A stretch of DNA of 64,000 bases from NCBI RefSeq assembly GCF_003944755.1, contig NZ_RWGU01000044.1, forward strand, positions 62,001 through 126,000, written 5' to 3'. Source of the stretch: Rhodovulum robiginosum. Lineage in GTDB: Bacteria > Pseudomonadota > Alphaproteobacteria > Rhodobacterales > Rhodobacteraceae. A model generated the notes under the pieces. The model did no database searches. It was not told the DNA's origin and was given only the letters and a program-made list of their open reading frames with translations. Each line of letters opens with the position of its first letter. Position 1 is the first letter of the stretch. A program made the translations under genes and the position numbers. Positions 35,240 to 47,071 of the stretch are shown piece by piece.

Positions 35240-36718
35240 TCACAGCCCGTAGACCGCCCCGAACTTGGTGTCGAGATAGTCCAGCAGCGGCCCTTCGTGG
35301 GGGGCAAATCCGCAGGCCCTCTCGATCACCTCGGCCGGGGCATAGAGCCCGCCGGGGCGCTGGACATGCGCGCGCAGCCAATCGGTGGCGGGCTCGGCAT
35401 GGCCGCGGGCGAGACCGGCGTCGAGGTCGGGCACCGCGGCGCGCAGCGCCTGGTACAGACAGCCGGCATAGACATTGCCCAGCGTGTAGGTCGGGAAATA
35501 GCCGAAAAGGCCCACCGACCAGTGCACATCCTGCAAGACGCCGTTCGCGGGCCTGTCGACCGCCACGCCGAAATCGGCGGCAAAGCGCGTGTTCCACGCC
35601 TCCTCCAGGTCGGCCGCTTCCAGCCGCCCGGCGATCAGGTCGCGCTCCAGGTCGAAGCGCAGCATGATGTGCAGGTTGTAATGCACCTCGTCGGCCTCGG
35701 TGCGGATATAGCCCGAATGCACCCGGTTGACGGCAGCGTAAAAGGCCTGCGCGTCAGCCGCGCCCGCCTGGCCGAAAACCTCGCCGAAGCGGGCGTAGAG
35801 CCAGCCGCAAAACGCCGCGCTGCGGCCAAGCTGGTTCTCGTAGATCCGGCTTTGGCTTTCATGGACGCCCATCGACACGCCATGGCCCACCGGCGTGAGG
35901 TGAAAGGCGGGGTCGATCCCCTGCTCGTAGGCACCGTGGCCGACCTCGTGCAGCGTGGAATAAAGGCATCCCAGCGGTTCGGCCTCGTCCACCCGTGTGG
36001 TGATGCGCACATCGGTGCCCGAGCCGGACGTGAACGGGTGCACCGAACTGTCGAGCCGCCCGTGGCGCCAGTCATAGCCGAAATGGGTGGCGATCTCGCG
36101 GGCCAGCGTCAACTGGGCCTCGGCGCCGTAACGGCCGCTCAGCGCCGGGTGGTCGCGCCCCGACCCCATGATCCGCTCGCGCAGGGAGACCAGCCGCGGG
36201 CGCATCCGGTCGAACATCTCGGCGATGCCCTGCCCCGTCGCGCCGGGTTCGTAATCGTCCAGCAGCGCGTCGTACAGGTCGCCGCCCTCGGCCAGCGCCG
36301 CGGCCTCTTCGCGCTTGAGCCGGATCACCTCGGTCAGCGTGGGCAGGAAATGGGCCACGTCGTCGGCCGCGCGCGCCTCGGCCCAGATGCCCTGGGCGCG
36401 GCTGGTCACCCGGGCCAGCTCGGCCGACAGTGTCTCGGGCAAACGCATGGCGCGCGAATAAGAGCGGCGGATATGGCGCAGTTGCGCGCGCTCGGCCGCG
36501 CCGAGGCCGCCCTCGTCGATCGACGCCAGCCACGCGCCGATGCGCGGGTCGGTGCGGCGGCGGTGCAGCACGCCCTCCAGCGCGCCCATTTCCTCGGCCC
36601 GCTGCTGGGCGCCGCCGCGCGGCATCACGGTTTCCTGGTCCCAGCCCAGCCGGCCCATCACCTCGGCCAGCGCCTCGGTCTCGCGATGGTGGTCCAGCAG
36701 ATCGTCATAGGCGCTCAT
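35240..36718 (-). CDS. M32-family carboxypeptidase
   Basis: A 492-residue zinc metallocarboxypeptidase of family M32 (Thermus carboxypeptidase Taq type). The zinc motif HEVGHG lies near residue 260 (STLHEVGHGAYEQG), with downstream conserved segments GVSMGVHESQSRIYENQLGR and RTEADEVHYNLHIMLRF that complete the active site. It removes C-terminal residues from peptides in the cytoplasm. The length is usual. It sits three bases downstream of ctaA's stop region on the same strand. Confidence 0.93.
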   Translation of the reverse strand: MSAYDDLLDHHRETEALAEVMGRLGWDQETVMPRGGAQQRAEEMGALEGVLHRRRTDPRIGAWLASIDEGGLGAAERAQLRHIRRSYSRAMRLPETLSAELARVTSRAQGIWAEARAADDVAHFLPTLTEVIRLKREEAAALAEGGDLYDALLDDYEPGATGQGIAEMFDRMRPRLVSLRERIMGSGRDHPALSGRYGAEAQLTLAREIATHFGYDWRHGRLDSSVHPFTSGSGTDVRITTRVDEAEPLGCLYSTLHEVGHGAYEQGIDPAFHLTPVGHGVSMGVHESQSRIYENQLGRSAAFCGWLYARFGEVFGQAGAADAQAFYAAVNRVHSGYIRTEADEVHYNLHIMLRFDLERDLIAGRLEAADLEEAWNTRFAADFGVAVDRPANGVLQDVHWSVGLFGYFPTYTLGNVYAGCLYQALRAAVPDLDAGLARGHAEPATDWLRAHVQRPGGLYAPAEVIERACGFAPHEGPLLDYLDTKFGAVYGL

Positions 36719-36721
36719 CGC

Positions 36722-37867
36722 TCACCCCCGGACGGATTGGGCGCGCGGGTATTGCGCCAGGAACCGCGCCCGCAGGATCAGCACCCAAAGCGCCACCGCG
36801 CCGAGCTGATGGGTCAGCGCGATATGCATCTGGGCCGCGTAGAGCACGGTGCCGACCCCCAGAACGAGTTGGCCGAACAGCAGCACCGCCATCCAGTCAA
36901 AGCCCCGGCGCACCGATTTCAGCGCGCTTTTCCGCCCCCGCCGCCAGGCCAGAAGCCCCACGATGAACAACAGATACCCGCTGATCCGGTGGGTGAATTG
37001 CACAGTGCCCGCGTTTTCGAAGAAATTCCGCCAGGCGGGCTCCAGCCGCAGCGGCTCGGGCGGCAAGAGGCCGCCGGCCATCAGCGGCCAGTCGGTAAAG
37101 TTGCGGCCCGCGTCGATACCGGCCACCAGCGCGCCCAGCACGATCTGCAAGAAGGCCAGCACCATCAGCGCCGTGCCCCAGCCATAGGCGCCCCCGTCGC
37201 GCAGCCGCCGCGCCTGCAACAGTTCGGCCTCCGGGCGCGCCAGCTTGAACACGTACCATGCGATCAGCCCCAGGATCAGGAACGCCAGCCCCAGATGGGT
37301 GGCCAGACGGTAGGAGGCCACGTCCAGCATCCCCGGCGCGAGGCCGGAGGACACCATCCACCACCCGATGGCCCCCTGCACGCCGCCCAAGAACCCGATG
37401 CCGAACAGCCGCAGCGTCCAGCCCTTGGGCATCTTCCTCAGCAGCAGGAAGGCCAGAAACCCCAGCCCCCAGACAAGGCCGACAATCCGGCCAAGCTGCC
37501 GGTGGCCCCATTCCCACCAGTAGATGGATTTGAACTCGGCCAGGGTCATGCCCTGGTTCTGGATCTGGTATTCCGGCGTCGCCTGGTATTTTTCAAAGGC
37601 GGTGGTCCAGCCCGCGTCGCCTAGCGGCGGCACCGCGCCCATCACCGGCTGCCACTCGGTGATCGAAAGGCCGCTATCGGTCAGGCGGGTCAGCCCGCCC
37701 ACCACGATCATCGCCACCACCAAGAGAAACAGCGCGACCAGCCACAGCCGCACGCCGCCCCGCGCGCCGCGACGCGCCGCGCGGTCGATGGCGCCCGGGG
37801 CGACCACGGGTTTTTCCACCGGCGCCTCGGTGCCGACCTCTTCGAAGATACTGCGGGGTTTGCTCAT
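36722..37867 (-). CDS. ctaA: Heme A synthase (COX15/CtaA)
   Basis: Oxidises the methyl group of heme O to make heme A for cytochrome aa3 oxidase. The 381-residue membrane protein has eight helices with paired histidine motifs: WWEWGHRQLGRIVGLVWG, LATHLGLAFLIL, QFTHRISGYLLF and ALTHQLGAVALW. The LTRLTDSGLSITEWQP loop after the first helix is a COX15 signature. The ATG at 37867 (MSKPRSIFEEVG) was chosen over an open frame further upstream. Confidence 0.95.
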   Translation of the reverse strand: MSKPRSIFEEVGTEAPVEKPVVAPGAIDRAARRGARGGVRLWLVALFLLVVAMIVVGGLTRLTDSGLSITEWQPVMGAVPPLGDAGWTTAFEKYQATPEYQIQNQGMTLAEFKSIYWWEWGHRQLGRIVGLVWGLGFLAFLLLRKMPKGWTLRLFGIGFLGGVQGAIGWWMVSSGLAPGMLDVASYRLATHLGLAFLILGLIAWYVFKLARPEAELLQARRLRDGGAYGWGTALMVLAFLQIVLGALVAGIDAGRNFTDWPLMAGGLLPPEPLRLEPAWRNFFENAGTVQFTHRISGYLLFIVGLLAWRRGRKSALKSVRRGFDWMAVLLFGQLVLGVGTVLYAAQMHIALTHQLGAVALWVLILRARFLAQYPRAQSVRG

Positions 37868-37923
37868 CGGCCGTCCTCCCGTTTTCGGGCGCGAGACTAG
37901 GGCCGGTGCCAGCGCCCCGCAAG

Positions 37924-38664
37924 TCACTCCGCCCCGTTATCGCGCCGGGTCAATTGCCGCAGAGCGCCGTGAAAGATCTGCACATCGGCGCGGGTCAGGG
38001 GCATCCGGCTCCAGAGGTTTCGCAGCGCCAGCTTCATCCCCGGCGCCTTGGTCTCGGGAAAGAAGAAGCCCGCCGCGTCGAGCCGTTGCTCGTAATGCTC
38101 GGCCAGCTTTTCCACCTCCAGCACGGAGGCGGGGCTCGCGCCGGCCATCTCGATGCGCTCGGCCGCGACGTCGGCAGTGCCCCGGCGCCACTCATAGGCG
38201 GTCAGCAGCACGCATTGCGCGAGGTTGAGCGAGGCAAAGGCGGGGTTGACCGGGACCGAGATGATCGCGTTGGCGCGGGCGATGTCGTCGTTTTCCAGCC
38301 CGGCCCGTTCGGGCCCGAACAGCACCGCCACGCGCCGCCCCTCGGCACTCAGCGCGCGCGCCTCCTGCATCGCGCGCTCGGGCGTGACCACGCGCTTGGT
38401 CAGCCCGCGGGCGCGCGCCGTGGTGGCATAGACGGTATCGCAATCGGCCACCGCCTCGGCCGTGCTGTCGAAAAGCCCCGCCTCGTCCAGCAGCCGCCCG
38501 GCGCCCGAGGCAGTCGCCACCGCGCGCGGGTTGGGCCAGCCGTCGCGGGGCGCGACCAGCCGCATCCGGTCGAGCCCGAAATTCCACATCGCCCGCGCCG
38601 CCGCGCCGACATTCTCGCCCATCTGCGGGCGGACCAGAACAAAGGCGGGGGTCGGGGCGGTCAT
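37924..38664 (-). CDS. SPOUT-type tRNA/rRNA methyltransferase (TrmJ-like)
   Basis: A 246-residue SpoU/TrmH-superfamily 2'-O-methyltransferase. The N-terminal VLVRPQMGENVGAAARAM segment, the cofactor knot with VLFGPERAGLENDDI and the C-terminal knot segment FASLNLAQCVLL resemble TrmJ (tRNA Cm32/Um32 methylation). Specificity for position 32 is inference. The start at 38664 has AGGA eleven bases upstream. It diverges from a ThiE-like gene with a 120-base gap. Confidence 0.88.
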   Translation of the reverse strand: MTAPTPAFVLVRPQMGENVGAAARAMWNFGLDRMRLVAPRDGWPNPRAVATASGAGRLLDEAGLFDSTAEAVADCDTVYATTARARGLTKRVVTPERAMQEARALSAEGRRVAVLFGPERAGLENDDIARANAIISVPVNPAFASLNLAQCVLLTAYEWRRGTADVAAERIEMAGASPASVLEVEKLAEHYEQRLDAAGFFFPETKAPGMKLALRNLWSRMPLTRADVQIFHGALRQLTRRDNGAE

Positions 38665-38784
38665 CGGTTTTTCCTGAGGCGTCGGGCGGATGCGGTCATA
38701 CGCGCCCACGCGCGCCCCTGCAACCCGTGGCCAAGTGTGGCAAACCTCGCTATAGGGGCGCGAGCCGTTTGCCGGAGCTTGCCC

Positions 38785-39405
38785 ATGCCCGATACCGACC
38801 GCCCGCAGATCTACCTGATCACGCCGCCTGTCTACGATGCCGATGGCTTTCCCGACCGTCTGTCCGCGGTTCTGGACGCCCACCCGGTGGCCTGCCTGCG
38901 GCTGGCCCTCGCCACCCGCGACGAAGACGCGGTGGCGCGCGCCGCCGACGCGTTGCGCGAAATCGCCCATGCCCGCGACGTGCCGCTGGTGATCGAGGCG
39001 CATGTGGGGCTGGTCGAACGGCTGGGCCTCGACGGGGTGCACCTGACCGACGGGCCGCGCAGCGTGCGCAAGACCCGCAAGGCGCTGGGCGCCGACGCGA
39101 TCCTGGGCGCCTTTTGCGGCGCCTCGCGGCATGACGGGATGAACGCCGGCGAGGCGGGCGCCGATTACGTCGGCTTCGGCCCGGTCGGGCAAAGCGCGCT
39201 GGGCGACGGAACGCGCGCCGAGTACGAGTTGTTCGACTGGTGGTCGCAGATGATCGAGCTGCCCGTGGTGGCCGAAGGCGCGCTGACCGAGGCGCTTGTG
39301 GCCCAATTCGCGCCCGCCACCGATTTCTTCGCCATCGGCGAGGAAATCTGGCGCGACGACGACGCCCCGGCCGCGCTGGGCCGGCTGATCGCGGCGATGG
39401 GCTGA
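38785..39405 (+). CDS. Thiamine-phosphate synthase-like (ThiE family)
   Basis: A 206-residue TIM-barrel protein of the ThiE/TenI family. Segments DGVHLTDGPRSVRKTRKALG and EAGADYVGFGPVGQSAL match the phosphate-binding regions of thiamine phosphate synthase. Some ThiE motifs are diverged, so a TenI-like or specialised role is possible. No TPP riboswitch precedes it. A TATAGG hexamer about 30 bases upstream could be a -10 element. Confidence 0.78.
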   Translation: MPDTDRPQIYLITPPVYDADGFPDRLSAVLDAHPVACLRLALATRDEDAVARAADALREIAHARDVPLVIEAHVGLVERLGLDGVHLTDGPRSVRKTRKALGADAILGAFCGASRHDGMNAGEAGADYVGFGPVGQSALGDGTRAEYELFDWWSQMIELPVVAEGALTEALVAQFAPATDFFAIGEEIWRDDDAPAALGRLIAAMG

Positions 39406-39415
39406 GACCGGGCGC

Positions 39416-40120
39416 TCACGCCCCGGCGCCCGCCCGCGCGCCCCTCCGCAGCGTCCGGACGGCCAGATAGAGCGCCACGACCACCAGCACCACGTCGATA
39501 TAGGCGCCGAGAAAGACGATTCCGAAAATCCCGAAATAGAGCGTCACGAACGCCGCGGTCAGGGTCAGCATCGCCGAGCGCGGCGGCGTCGAAAGGCAAA
39601 GAAACCCGCAGATCGCCAACAATGTCGGGCAGTTCAGTACCCCCAGGGGCGAGGCCAGCAGCGCGTTCCACCAGACCGGCGCCGCGACCCAGTGCAGGTA
39701 CCAAAAGCCGAACAAGAGCGCGAGGCCGCCCACGGCCCTGTCCGCCGCGCCGGTCCGGCCCAGGTCGAAGGCCAGCTCGCCGCGCAGATAGGCGCGGCAC
39801 ACCAGGACGAAGATCGCCGAAAAGGCGATGATGTTGGGCACCAGCAGGTAGATGACCGAAACGGTGGCCGCCGACAGCGCCAGAAACGCCATGGCCCCGG
39901 CAAAGAGCACCGTCCGCAGATGCGGCAGCACGAGCCCCAGGACGAGCACGACCGGAAAGACAACGTGCAACGCGCCCGCGTAACCGACCAGCGCGCGGGC
40001 GATTTCGGCCAGCGAGGCGGAAATCTCCGCCGGCGGCTTCGTCAGCGAAACCGCGATCATCGCGGCCATGAGGGCGCCGATCACGCCCGGACCTATGGGG
40101 ACTCTGCGCTTTGCGGCCAT
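39416..40120 (-). CDS. Multi-pass membrane protein of unknown function (234 aa)
   Basis: About seven hydrophobic segments fill most of the 234 residues, beginning after a short basic N-terminus (MAAKRRVPIGPG) and ending in an arginine/alanine tail. I recognise no conserved motif. The ATG at 40120 with GAGGGA upstream is a better start than the one 30 bases earlier. It converges on the ThiE-like gene with only 10 bases between. Confidence 0.65.
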   Translation of the reverse strand: MAAKRRVPIGPGVIGALMAAMIAVSLTKPPAEISASLAEIARALVGYAGALHVVFPVVLVLGLVLPHLRTVLFAGAMAFLALSAATVSVIYLLVPNIIAFSAIFVLVCRAYLRGELAFDLGRTGAADRAVGGLALLFGFWYLHWVAAPVWWNALLASPLGVLNCPTLLAICGFLCLSTPPRSAMLTLTAAFVTLYFGIFGIVFLGAYIDVVLVVVALYLAVRTLRRGARAGAGA

Positions 40121-40230
40121 GATGACATCATCCCTCGCGCCATGGGCCACGCGGGCCGTTGGGAACCAAGCCTAACATGATTCGCCCCCGGGCAGCACGG
40201 CAGGCGGACAATCCGAAAGTCACCCGCGCC

Positions 40231-41067
40231 TCAGCCGGCGGCCGCCGTCCGGGCCGCTTGCATACCCGAGCGCACCGCCTCTTCGCAGGCCCGCGCCAGC
40301 GCCTTGCGGTCGGTGAAATCGCTCACCTTAAGCGGCGCGTGGTAGATCACCTCGACCGCGCCTTGCGGCTTTTGCGCCAGAAGCTTCACCAGATGGGGCG
40401 CAAAGCCCATGTCGCCCCACCAGCCGTAAAAGCGCGCGTCCTGCCCTTCGGGCGCGGTGTAGATCACCGTCACCGGCTGTACGAACAAGAGATCGCGCAA
40501 CCCCTCGCTCAGGAAGGCTGCGAAAAGCGTGGTCTTGAACGGCAGCACCCGCATGCCGTCGGTCGAGGTGCCCTCGGGAAAGAACAAAAGCTTGTGCCCG
40601 GCCTTCAGCCGCGCCTCGAAAACTTCGGTCTGCCGCTTCGCCTCGCGCCGGTCGCGGTTGATGAAAACGGTGCCCGTGGCCCGCGCCAGCCAGCCGATCC
40701 CGGCCCAGCCCGCGACCTCGGATTTCGCCACGAAATAGACCCGCTTGCGCGCGTTCAGCGTGAAAATGTCCAGCCACGAGGCATGGTTGCACACCACCGC
40801 GCCGCGCTCTGTCATCCGCTGGCCCTGCACCCGGTAGCCGATGCCGAGGATGACAAAGGCCATCCGGCAGACGAACTGGGTGATGAAGGGCGTCACCGGC
40901 CGGTGCCAGCCGAAGATCGGCCGCTCGACCAGCCGCACCAGCAACAGCACCCCCAGACAGCCGAAGGTCACCCCCCCCAGCGCCGCGCCGCGCCAGGCCA
41001 CCCGCGCCCAGCCCGCCGCGCCGATCGGCGCCGCCGCCGGCGGCGGCGCACCATCCCATGTGGCCAT
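40231..41067 (-). CDS. olsA: Lyso-ornithine lipid O-acyltransferase OlsA (PlsC family)
   Basis: A 278-residue membrane-bound acyltransferase. The PlsC-domain motifs are present: VVCNHASWLDIF (H-x4-D catalytic pair), INRDRREAKRQ, and LFFPEGTSTDG. Two N-terminal hydrophobic segments anchor it. Because its ATG overlaps the stop of an OlsB-type gene, the most likely reaction is the second acylation that turns lyso-ornithine lipid into ornithine lipid, a phosphate-free membrane lipid. A phosphatidic-acid role cannot be excluded. Confidence 0.85.
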   Translation of the reverse strand: MATWDGAPPPAAAPIGAAGWARVAWRGAALGGVTFGCLGVLLLVRLVERPIFGWHRPVTPFITQFVCRMAFVILGIGYRVQGQRMTERGAVVCNHASWLDIFTLNARKRVYFVAKSEVAGWAGIGWLARATGTVFINRDRREAKRQTEVFEARLKAGHKLLFFPEGTSTDGMRVLPFKTTLFAAFLSEGLRDLLFVQPVTVIYTAPEGQDARFYGWWGDMGFAPHLVKLLAQKPQGAVEVIYHAPLKVSDFTDRKALARACEEAVRSGMQAARTAAAG

Positions 41068-41843
41068 CAGGCCCGCCCCCGCGAATAAAGCGCCTTGGAG
41101 CGGGCGTTCATCGCCTGGGTGTCCATCAGCAGGCAGATATCAATGGTGTTGAAGGCCCGGTCGACAAAGGCCCCCTCGCCCACGAACCCGCCAAGCCTGA
41201 GATACGCCTTGATCAGCGCGGGCATCGCCAGCATCGCCCGGCGTCGGTCGATCTGGTCGGCCGGCATCAGGTCCATGCTCTGGAAATGCTGCGGCTGGAC
41301 GCGCACCCTCAGCGCCGCGGGCGCAAGATGGGTGTGGTGCAGATAGGCCAGCGGCTCGGCCAGCGCCGCCACGTCGGTGCCGTGGAAACTGGCCACGCCG
41401 AACAGGATCTCCACCCCGTGCTCCAGCACGTAATCGCCCAGACCGTTCCACAGGTGATAAAGCGCCGGCCCCCCGCGATAGTCACGATGCACGCAGGACC
41501 GCCCCAGCTCCAGCAGGCTGCGGCCGCCGGCCTTCAAGACGCTGAGATCGTATTCGTCCTCGCTGTAGAACCGGCCGAACTCGGCCGCTTTCTCGTCGCG
41601 CAACAGGCGGTAGACCCCCACAACGTGGTCCAGCGCGTCGGCGTCGCGGCGCGTGTCGATCAGGATCAGGTGGTCGTAATAGGGGTCGTACTCGTCGGCC
41701 TCGAGCCGCGCGTCGTGGTCGACCAGCGGCCCGTCGCCGCCCAGCTCGGCCACGAACACCTCGTAGCGCAGCCGCTGCGCGGCGCGCAGCTCTTGCTGCG
41801 TGTCGGCCAGTTTCAGCCTGAAATGCGGGTCGAGCGGAAGCAT
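41067..41843 (-). CDS. olsB: L-ornithine N-alpha-acyltransferase OlsB
   Basis: A 258-residue GNAT-like acyltransferase that attaches a 3-hydroxyacyl group from acyl carrier protein to ornithine. Typical segments are AQRLRYEVFVAELGG near the start, SLLELGRSCVHRDYRGG, and MPALIKAYLRLGGFVGEGAF near the end. It is the first gene of an olsBA pair (ATGA overlap). A perfect CtrA-type box lies 91 bases upstream. In other bacteria olsB responds to phosphate limitation; no Pho box was recognised here. Confidence 0.9.
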   Translation of the reverse strand: MLPLDPHFRLKLADTQQELRAAQRLRYEVFVAELGGDGPLVDHDARLEADEYDPYYDHLILIDTRRDADALDHVVGVYRLLRDEKAAEFGRFYSEDEYDLSVLKAGGRSLLELGRSCVHRDYRGGPALYHLWNGLGDYVLEHGVEILFGVASFHGTDVAALAEPLAYLHHTHLAPAALRVRVQPQHFQSMDLMPADQIDRRRAMLAMPALIKAYLRLGGFVGEGAFVDRAFNTIDICLLMDTQAMNARSKALYSRGRA

Positions 41844-41933
41844 CGGCGGGGCGGCGGCCTCGTCTATGACGGTTGGGCGGTTCTAGGCACAGATCGCCGC
41901 CATTGCAACCGCGCGCCCTGACGCGCCCAGCCG

Positions 41934-41948
41934 TTAAGTCCCCGTTAA
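41934..41948. promoter_or_regulatory. Perfect CtrA-type box upstream of olsB
   Basis: TTAAGTCCCCGTTAA matches the CtrA consensus TTAA-N7-TTAA exactly. It is 91-105 bases upstream of olsB and 36 bases past the end of the DUF3553 gene. In a genome of this GC content two TTAA words at exactly this spacing are unlikely by chance, and chpT, whose product phosphorylates CtrA, is 250 bases away. Confidence 0.55.
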
Positions 41949-41983
41949 CGTTCGCAGGTCAGTCTGGGCGCGCACCACAGCTT

Positions 41984-42166
41984 TCAGTCTTCGTATACCG
42001 GCATGAGTTCCACCCGCGCCCCGTCGATCACCACCTTGCCCGCATCGGGAAAATTCACCGTGATCCGCGTGCCGATCACCGATTGCACCTGCCCGATCCC
42101 CCAGTCGGGCTGGCCCGGGTGGCGTACCCGCATGCCGGGCTCGAGAATCGCGTTCAGCGCCAGCAT
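41984..42166 (-). CDS. DUF3553-family small protein
   Basis: A 60-residue protein with segments MRVRHPGQPDWGIGQVQSV and VNFPDAGKVVID, which fold as a small SH3-like/CarD-like barrel and match the DUF3553 family as I recall it. A related segment occurs in UvrD-type helicases, where it may contact RNA polymerase, but no function is proven here. A strong AAGGAG precedes the ATG at 42166. It diverges from chpT with 36 bases between. Confidence 0.75.
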   Translation of the reverse strand: MLALNAILEPGMRVRHPGQPDWGIGQVQSVIGTRITVNFPDAGKVVIDGARVELMPVYED

Positions 42167-42202
42167 GGCCGGTCTCCTTGCGTGCATGGGCTCGGTGGCA
42201 GC

Positions 42203-42802
42203 ATGACCGATCTCAGCGCGCTGGTCAGTTCACGGATCTGTCACGACATGATGAACCCGCTCGGCGCGATCGGCAACGGGCTCGAACTTCTGGCCATGGC
42301 CGGCGGCCCCGGGGCCGCGACAGGACCGGAACTGGCGCTGATCGCCGAAAGCGTGGCGCGCGCCACCGCGCGGCTCCGCCTCTTCCGGCTCGCCTTCGGG
42401 GCCCCCGCGCCGGGCCAGAGCCTGGGCCGCGACGCGTTGCGGTCGATCCTGGAGGAAAACTTCGAAACGCCCAGGCTGAGCCTCGCCGCCGATCTGCCCG
42501 AGGCCACCCTGCCCCGCAGCATGGCGCAGCTCGGCCTCCTGGCGCTGCTCTGCGCCGAGGCCGCCCTGCCCCGCGGCGGGCAGCTCGCGCTCACCCTCGC
42601 GCCGGCCGGGGGGCGGGTGCGGGCCGAGGCCGACACGCTCCGGCCGGACCCCGCGCACTGGGCGCCGCTGACCGGCGCGGGCCCGGCCACGCCGCCCGGC
42701 GCCGCGCAGGTGCAATTCGCCCTGCTGCCCGCCGCGGCCCGGGCCGCCGGGCGCGCGCTTGATGTCAATCACGAGGGCTGCGCGCTGACGCTCCGCTTCT
42801 GA
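42203..42802 (+). CDS. chpT: Histidine phosphotransferase ChpT
   Basis: Relays phosphate from the hybrid kinase CckA to CtrA (and CpdR) in alphaproteobacterial cell-cycle and motility control. The 199-residue protein has the DHp-like helix SSRICHDMMNPLGAIGNGLE with phospho-accepting His14, and a degenerate ATPase-like C-terminal domain without nucleotide-binding motifs. In Rhodobacterales the CckA-ChpT-CtrA path mainly governs motility, gene transfer agents and quorum responses rather than being essential. Confidence 0.9.
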   Translation: MTDLSALVSSRICHDMMNPLGAIGNGLELLAMAGGPGAATGPELALIAESVARATARLRLFRLAFGAPAPGQSLGRDALRSILEENFETPRLSLAADLPEATLPRSMAQLGLLALLCAEAALPRGGQLALTLAPAGGRVRAEADTLRPDPAHWAPLTGAGPATPPGAAQVQFALLPAAARAAGRALDVNHEGCALTLRF

Positions 42803-42862
42803 AGGCGCCGCGCAGGCAGGCGGCCGGTCTCGGGGAGGCGCCTTGCGGCGCCTGCCTCCGGC

Positions 42863-42888
42863 GGGGATATTTAAGGCCAGAAGAAGCC
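42863..42888 (-). repeat. Gene-end repeat, copy 3
   Basis: Plus strand reads GGGGATATTTAAGGCCAGAA then GAAGCC. It is in sense orientation for proA, which ends at 42948, and in antisense for chpT. It faces copy 4 across 22 bases, so the pair can fold on itself. Confidence 0.7.
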
Positions 42889-42910
42889 GAGGGCAGCGCG
42901 CCGCGCCGCT

Positions 42911-42934
42911 CCTTCTTCTTGGCAAAAATACCCG
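42911..42934 (+). repeat. Gene-end repeat, copy 4
   Basis: Plus strand reads CCTTCTTCTTGGCAAAAATA then CCCG, in sense orientation for chpT. With copy 3 it forms an inverted pair between the convergent chpT and proA genes. A further GC stem (AGGCGCC-TTGC-GGCGCCT, 42836-42853) lies upstream of the pair. Confidence 0.7.
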
Positions 42935-42947
42935 AAAAACCGGCCCG

Positions 42948-44219
42948 TCAGGGCCGGACCGTTCCCGCGCCCTCGACGAGGTACTTGAAGCTCGTCAGTT
43001 GCTCGGCCCCGACCGGGCCGCGGGCGTGCAGCTTGCCGGTGGCGATGCCGATCTCGGCGCCCATGCCGAACTCGCCCCCGTCGGCGAACTGGGTCGAGGC
43101 GTTGCGCATCAGGATGGCGCTGTCGAGCCGGGCAAAGAAGCGGTCGGCCGCCGCGTCGTCCTCGGTCAGGATCGCGTCGGTATGCTGCGAGCCATGGTCG
43201 CGGATATGGGCGATGGCCGCGTCGATGTCATCGACCACCTTGGCGGCGATATCCATGTCGAGATATTCGCGCCCCCAATCGGCCTCGGTGGCGGCCACGG
43301 TGCCCGGCAGGTGGGCCAGCCCGGGCCCGGCATGAACCTGCACCCCGGCGGCCGAAAGCGCGGCCACCAGATCGGCGCCCAGCCCTTCGGCCACGTCGCG
43401 GTGCACCAGCAGGCATTCGGCCGCGCCGCAGATCCCGGTGCGCCGTGTCTTGGCGTTCAGCACCACGTCGCGCGCTTTTTGCGGGTCGGCGGCCTTGTCG
43501 ACATAGATATGCACGATGCCTTCGAGATGCGCGAAGACCGGCACCCGCGCCTCGCGCTGCACCAGTTCGACCAGCCCCTTTCCGCCGCGCGGCACGATCA
43601 CGTCGATCGCGCCGGTCATGGTCAGCATCTCGCGCACCGCCTCGCGGTCGCGGGTGGGCACCAGTTGGACGGCGTGTTCGGGCAGGCCGGCCTGCTTCAG
43701 CCCGGCGGTCAGGCAGCCGGCCAGCGCCTCGGAGGAATGCAGGCTTTCCGACCCGCCGCGCAGGATCACCGCGTTGCCGGCCTTCAGGCAGAGCGCCCCG
43801 GCATCGGTGGTCACGTTGGGGCGCGATTCGTAGATCACGCCGACCACGCCCAGGGGCGTGCGCACCCGGCGGATATGCAGGCCAGAGGGCATGTCCCATT
43901 CCGCCATCACCGCGCCCACCGGGTCGGGCTGGGCGGCCACGGCCTCTAGCCCCAGAGCGATGCCGTCGATGCGCGCCGCGTCGAGATGCAGCCGGTCGAG
44001 CATGGCCGCGCTCAACTCCTTGGCGTGGGCAAAGGCCATGTCGCGGGCGTTGGCCTCCTGGATCTCGGCCTGGCGCTCGCGCACCATCTGCGCGGCGGCG
44101 GCCAGCGCCTCGGCCTTGGCGCCCGGCGCGGCGAAGGCCAGATCGGCAGCGGCGGCCCGGGCGCGGCGGCCCATTTCAGCCATCAGGGCGGGAATGTCGT
44201 CTTTGGGCAGGTCTTTCAT
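42948..44219 (-). CDS. proA: Gamma-glutamyl phosphate reductase
   Basis: Second step of proline synthesis, reducing glutamyl phosphate with NADPH. The 423-residue aldehyde-dehydrogenase-fold enzyme carries the catalytic cysteine in [14 protein letters not shown], the early [16 protein letters not shown] segment and [12 protein letters not shown]. The ATG at 44219 was selected because AAGGA lies ten bases upstream; the in-frame GTG at 44246 would place that site inside the gene. About 180 bases separate it from proB, more than in many relatives. Confidence 0.96.
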   Translation of the reverse strand: MKDLPKDDIPALMAEMGRRARAAAADLAFAAPGAKAEALAAAAQMVRERQAEIQEANARDMAFAHAKELSAAMLDRLHLDAARIDGIALGLEAVAAQPDPVGAVMAEWDMPSGLHIRRVRTPLGVVGVIYESRPNVTTDAGALCLKAGNAVILRGGSESLHSSEALAGCLTAGLKQAGLPEHAVQLVPTRDREAVREMLTMTGAIDVIVPRGGKGLVELVQREARVPVFAHLEGIVHIYVDKAADPQKARDVVLNAKTRRTGICGAAECLLVHRDVAEGLGADLVAALSAAGVQVHAGPGLAHLPGTVAATEADWGREYLDMDIAAKVVDDIDAAIAHIRDHGSQHTDAILTEDDAAADRFFARLDSAILMRNASTQFADGGEFGMGAEIGIATGKLHARGPVGAEQLTSFKYLVEGAGTVRP

Positions 44220-44400
44220 CTTTTCGGTTCCTTGTCTGGCCGTCACAATACAAGAACGGCCAGGGCCTTTCCAGCCCGGCGCGGGAATACGCCATTTTCA
44301 ACAATACCGCTTTGAAGCTCGGGATAGTTTCGCAGCCGGCCAGGACACGGCAAAAGGAAACGCGCCCAAGAAATCTCCAAAACACCGCTTTTACAGAGTT

Positions 44401-47067
<2,667 letters not shown>

Positions 47068-47071
47068 CGCG

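Noticed and set aside
38665-38784. TPP riboswitch upstream of the ThiE-like gene
   Set aside because: The 120-base gap lacks the CTGAGA-type core of the TPP aptamer.
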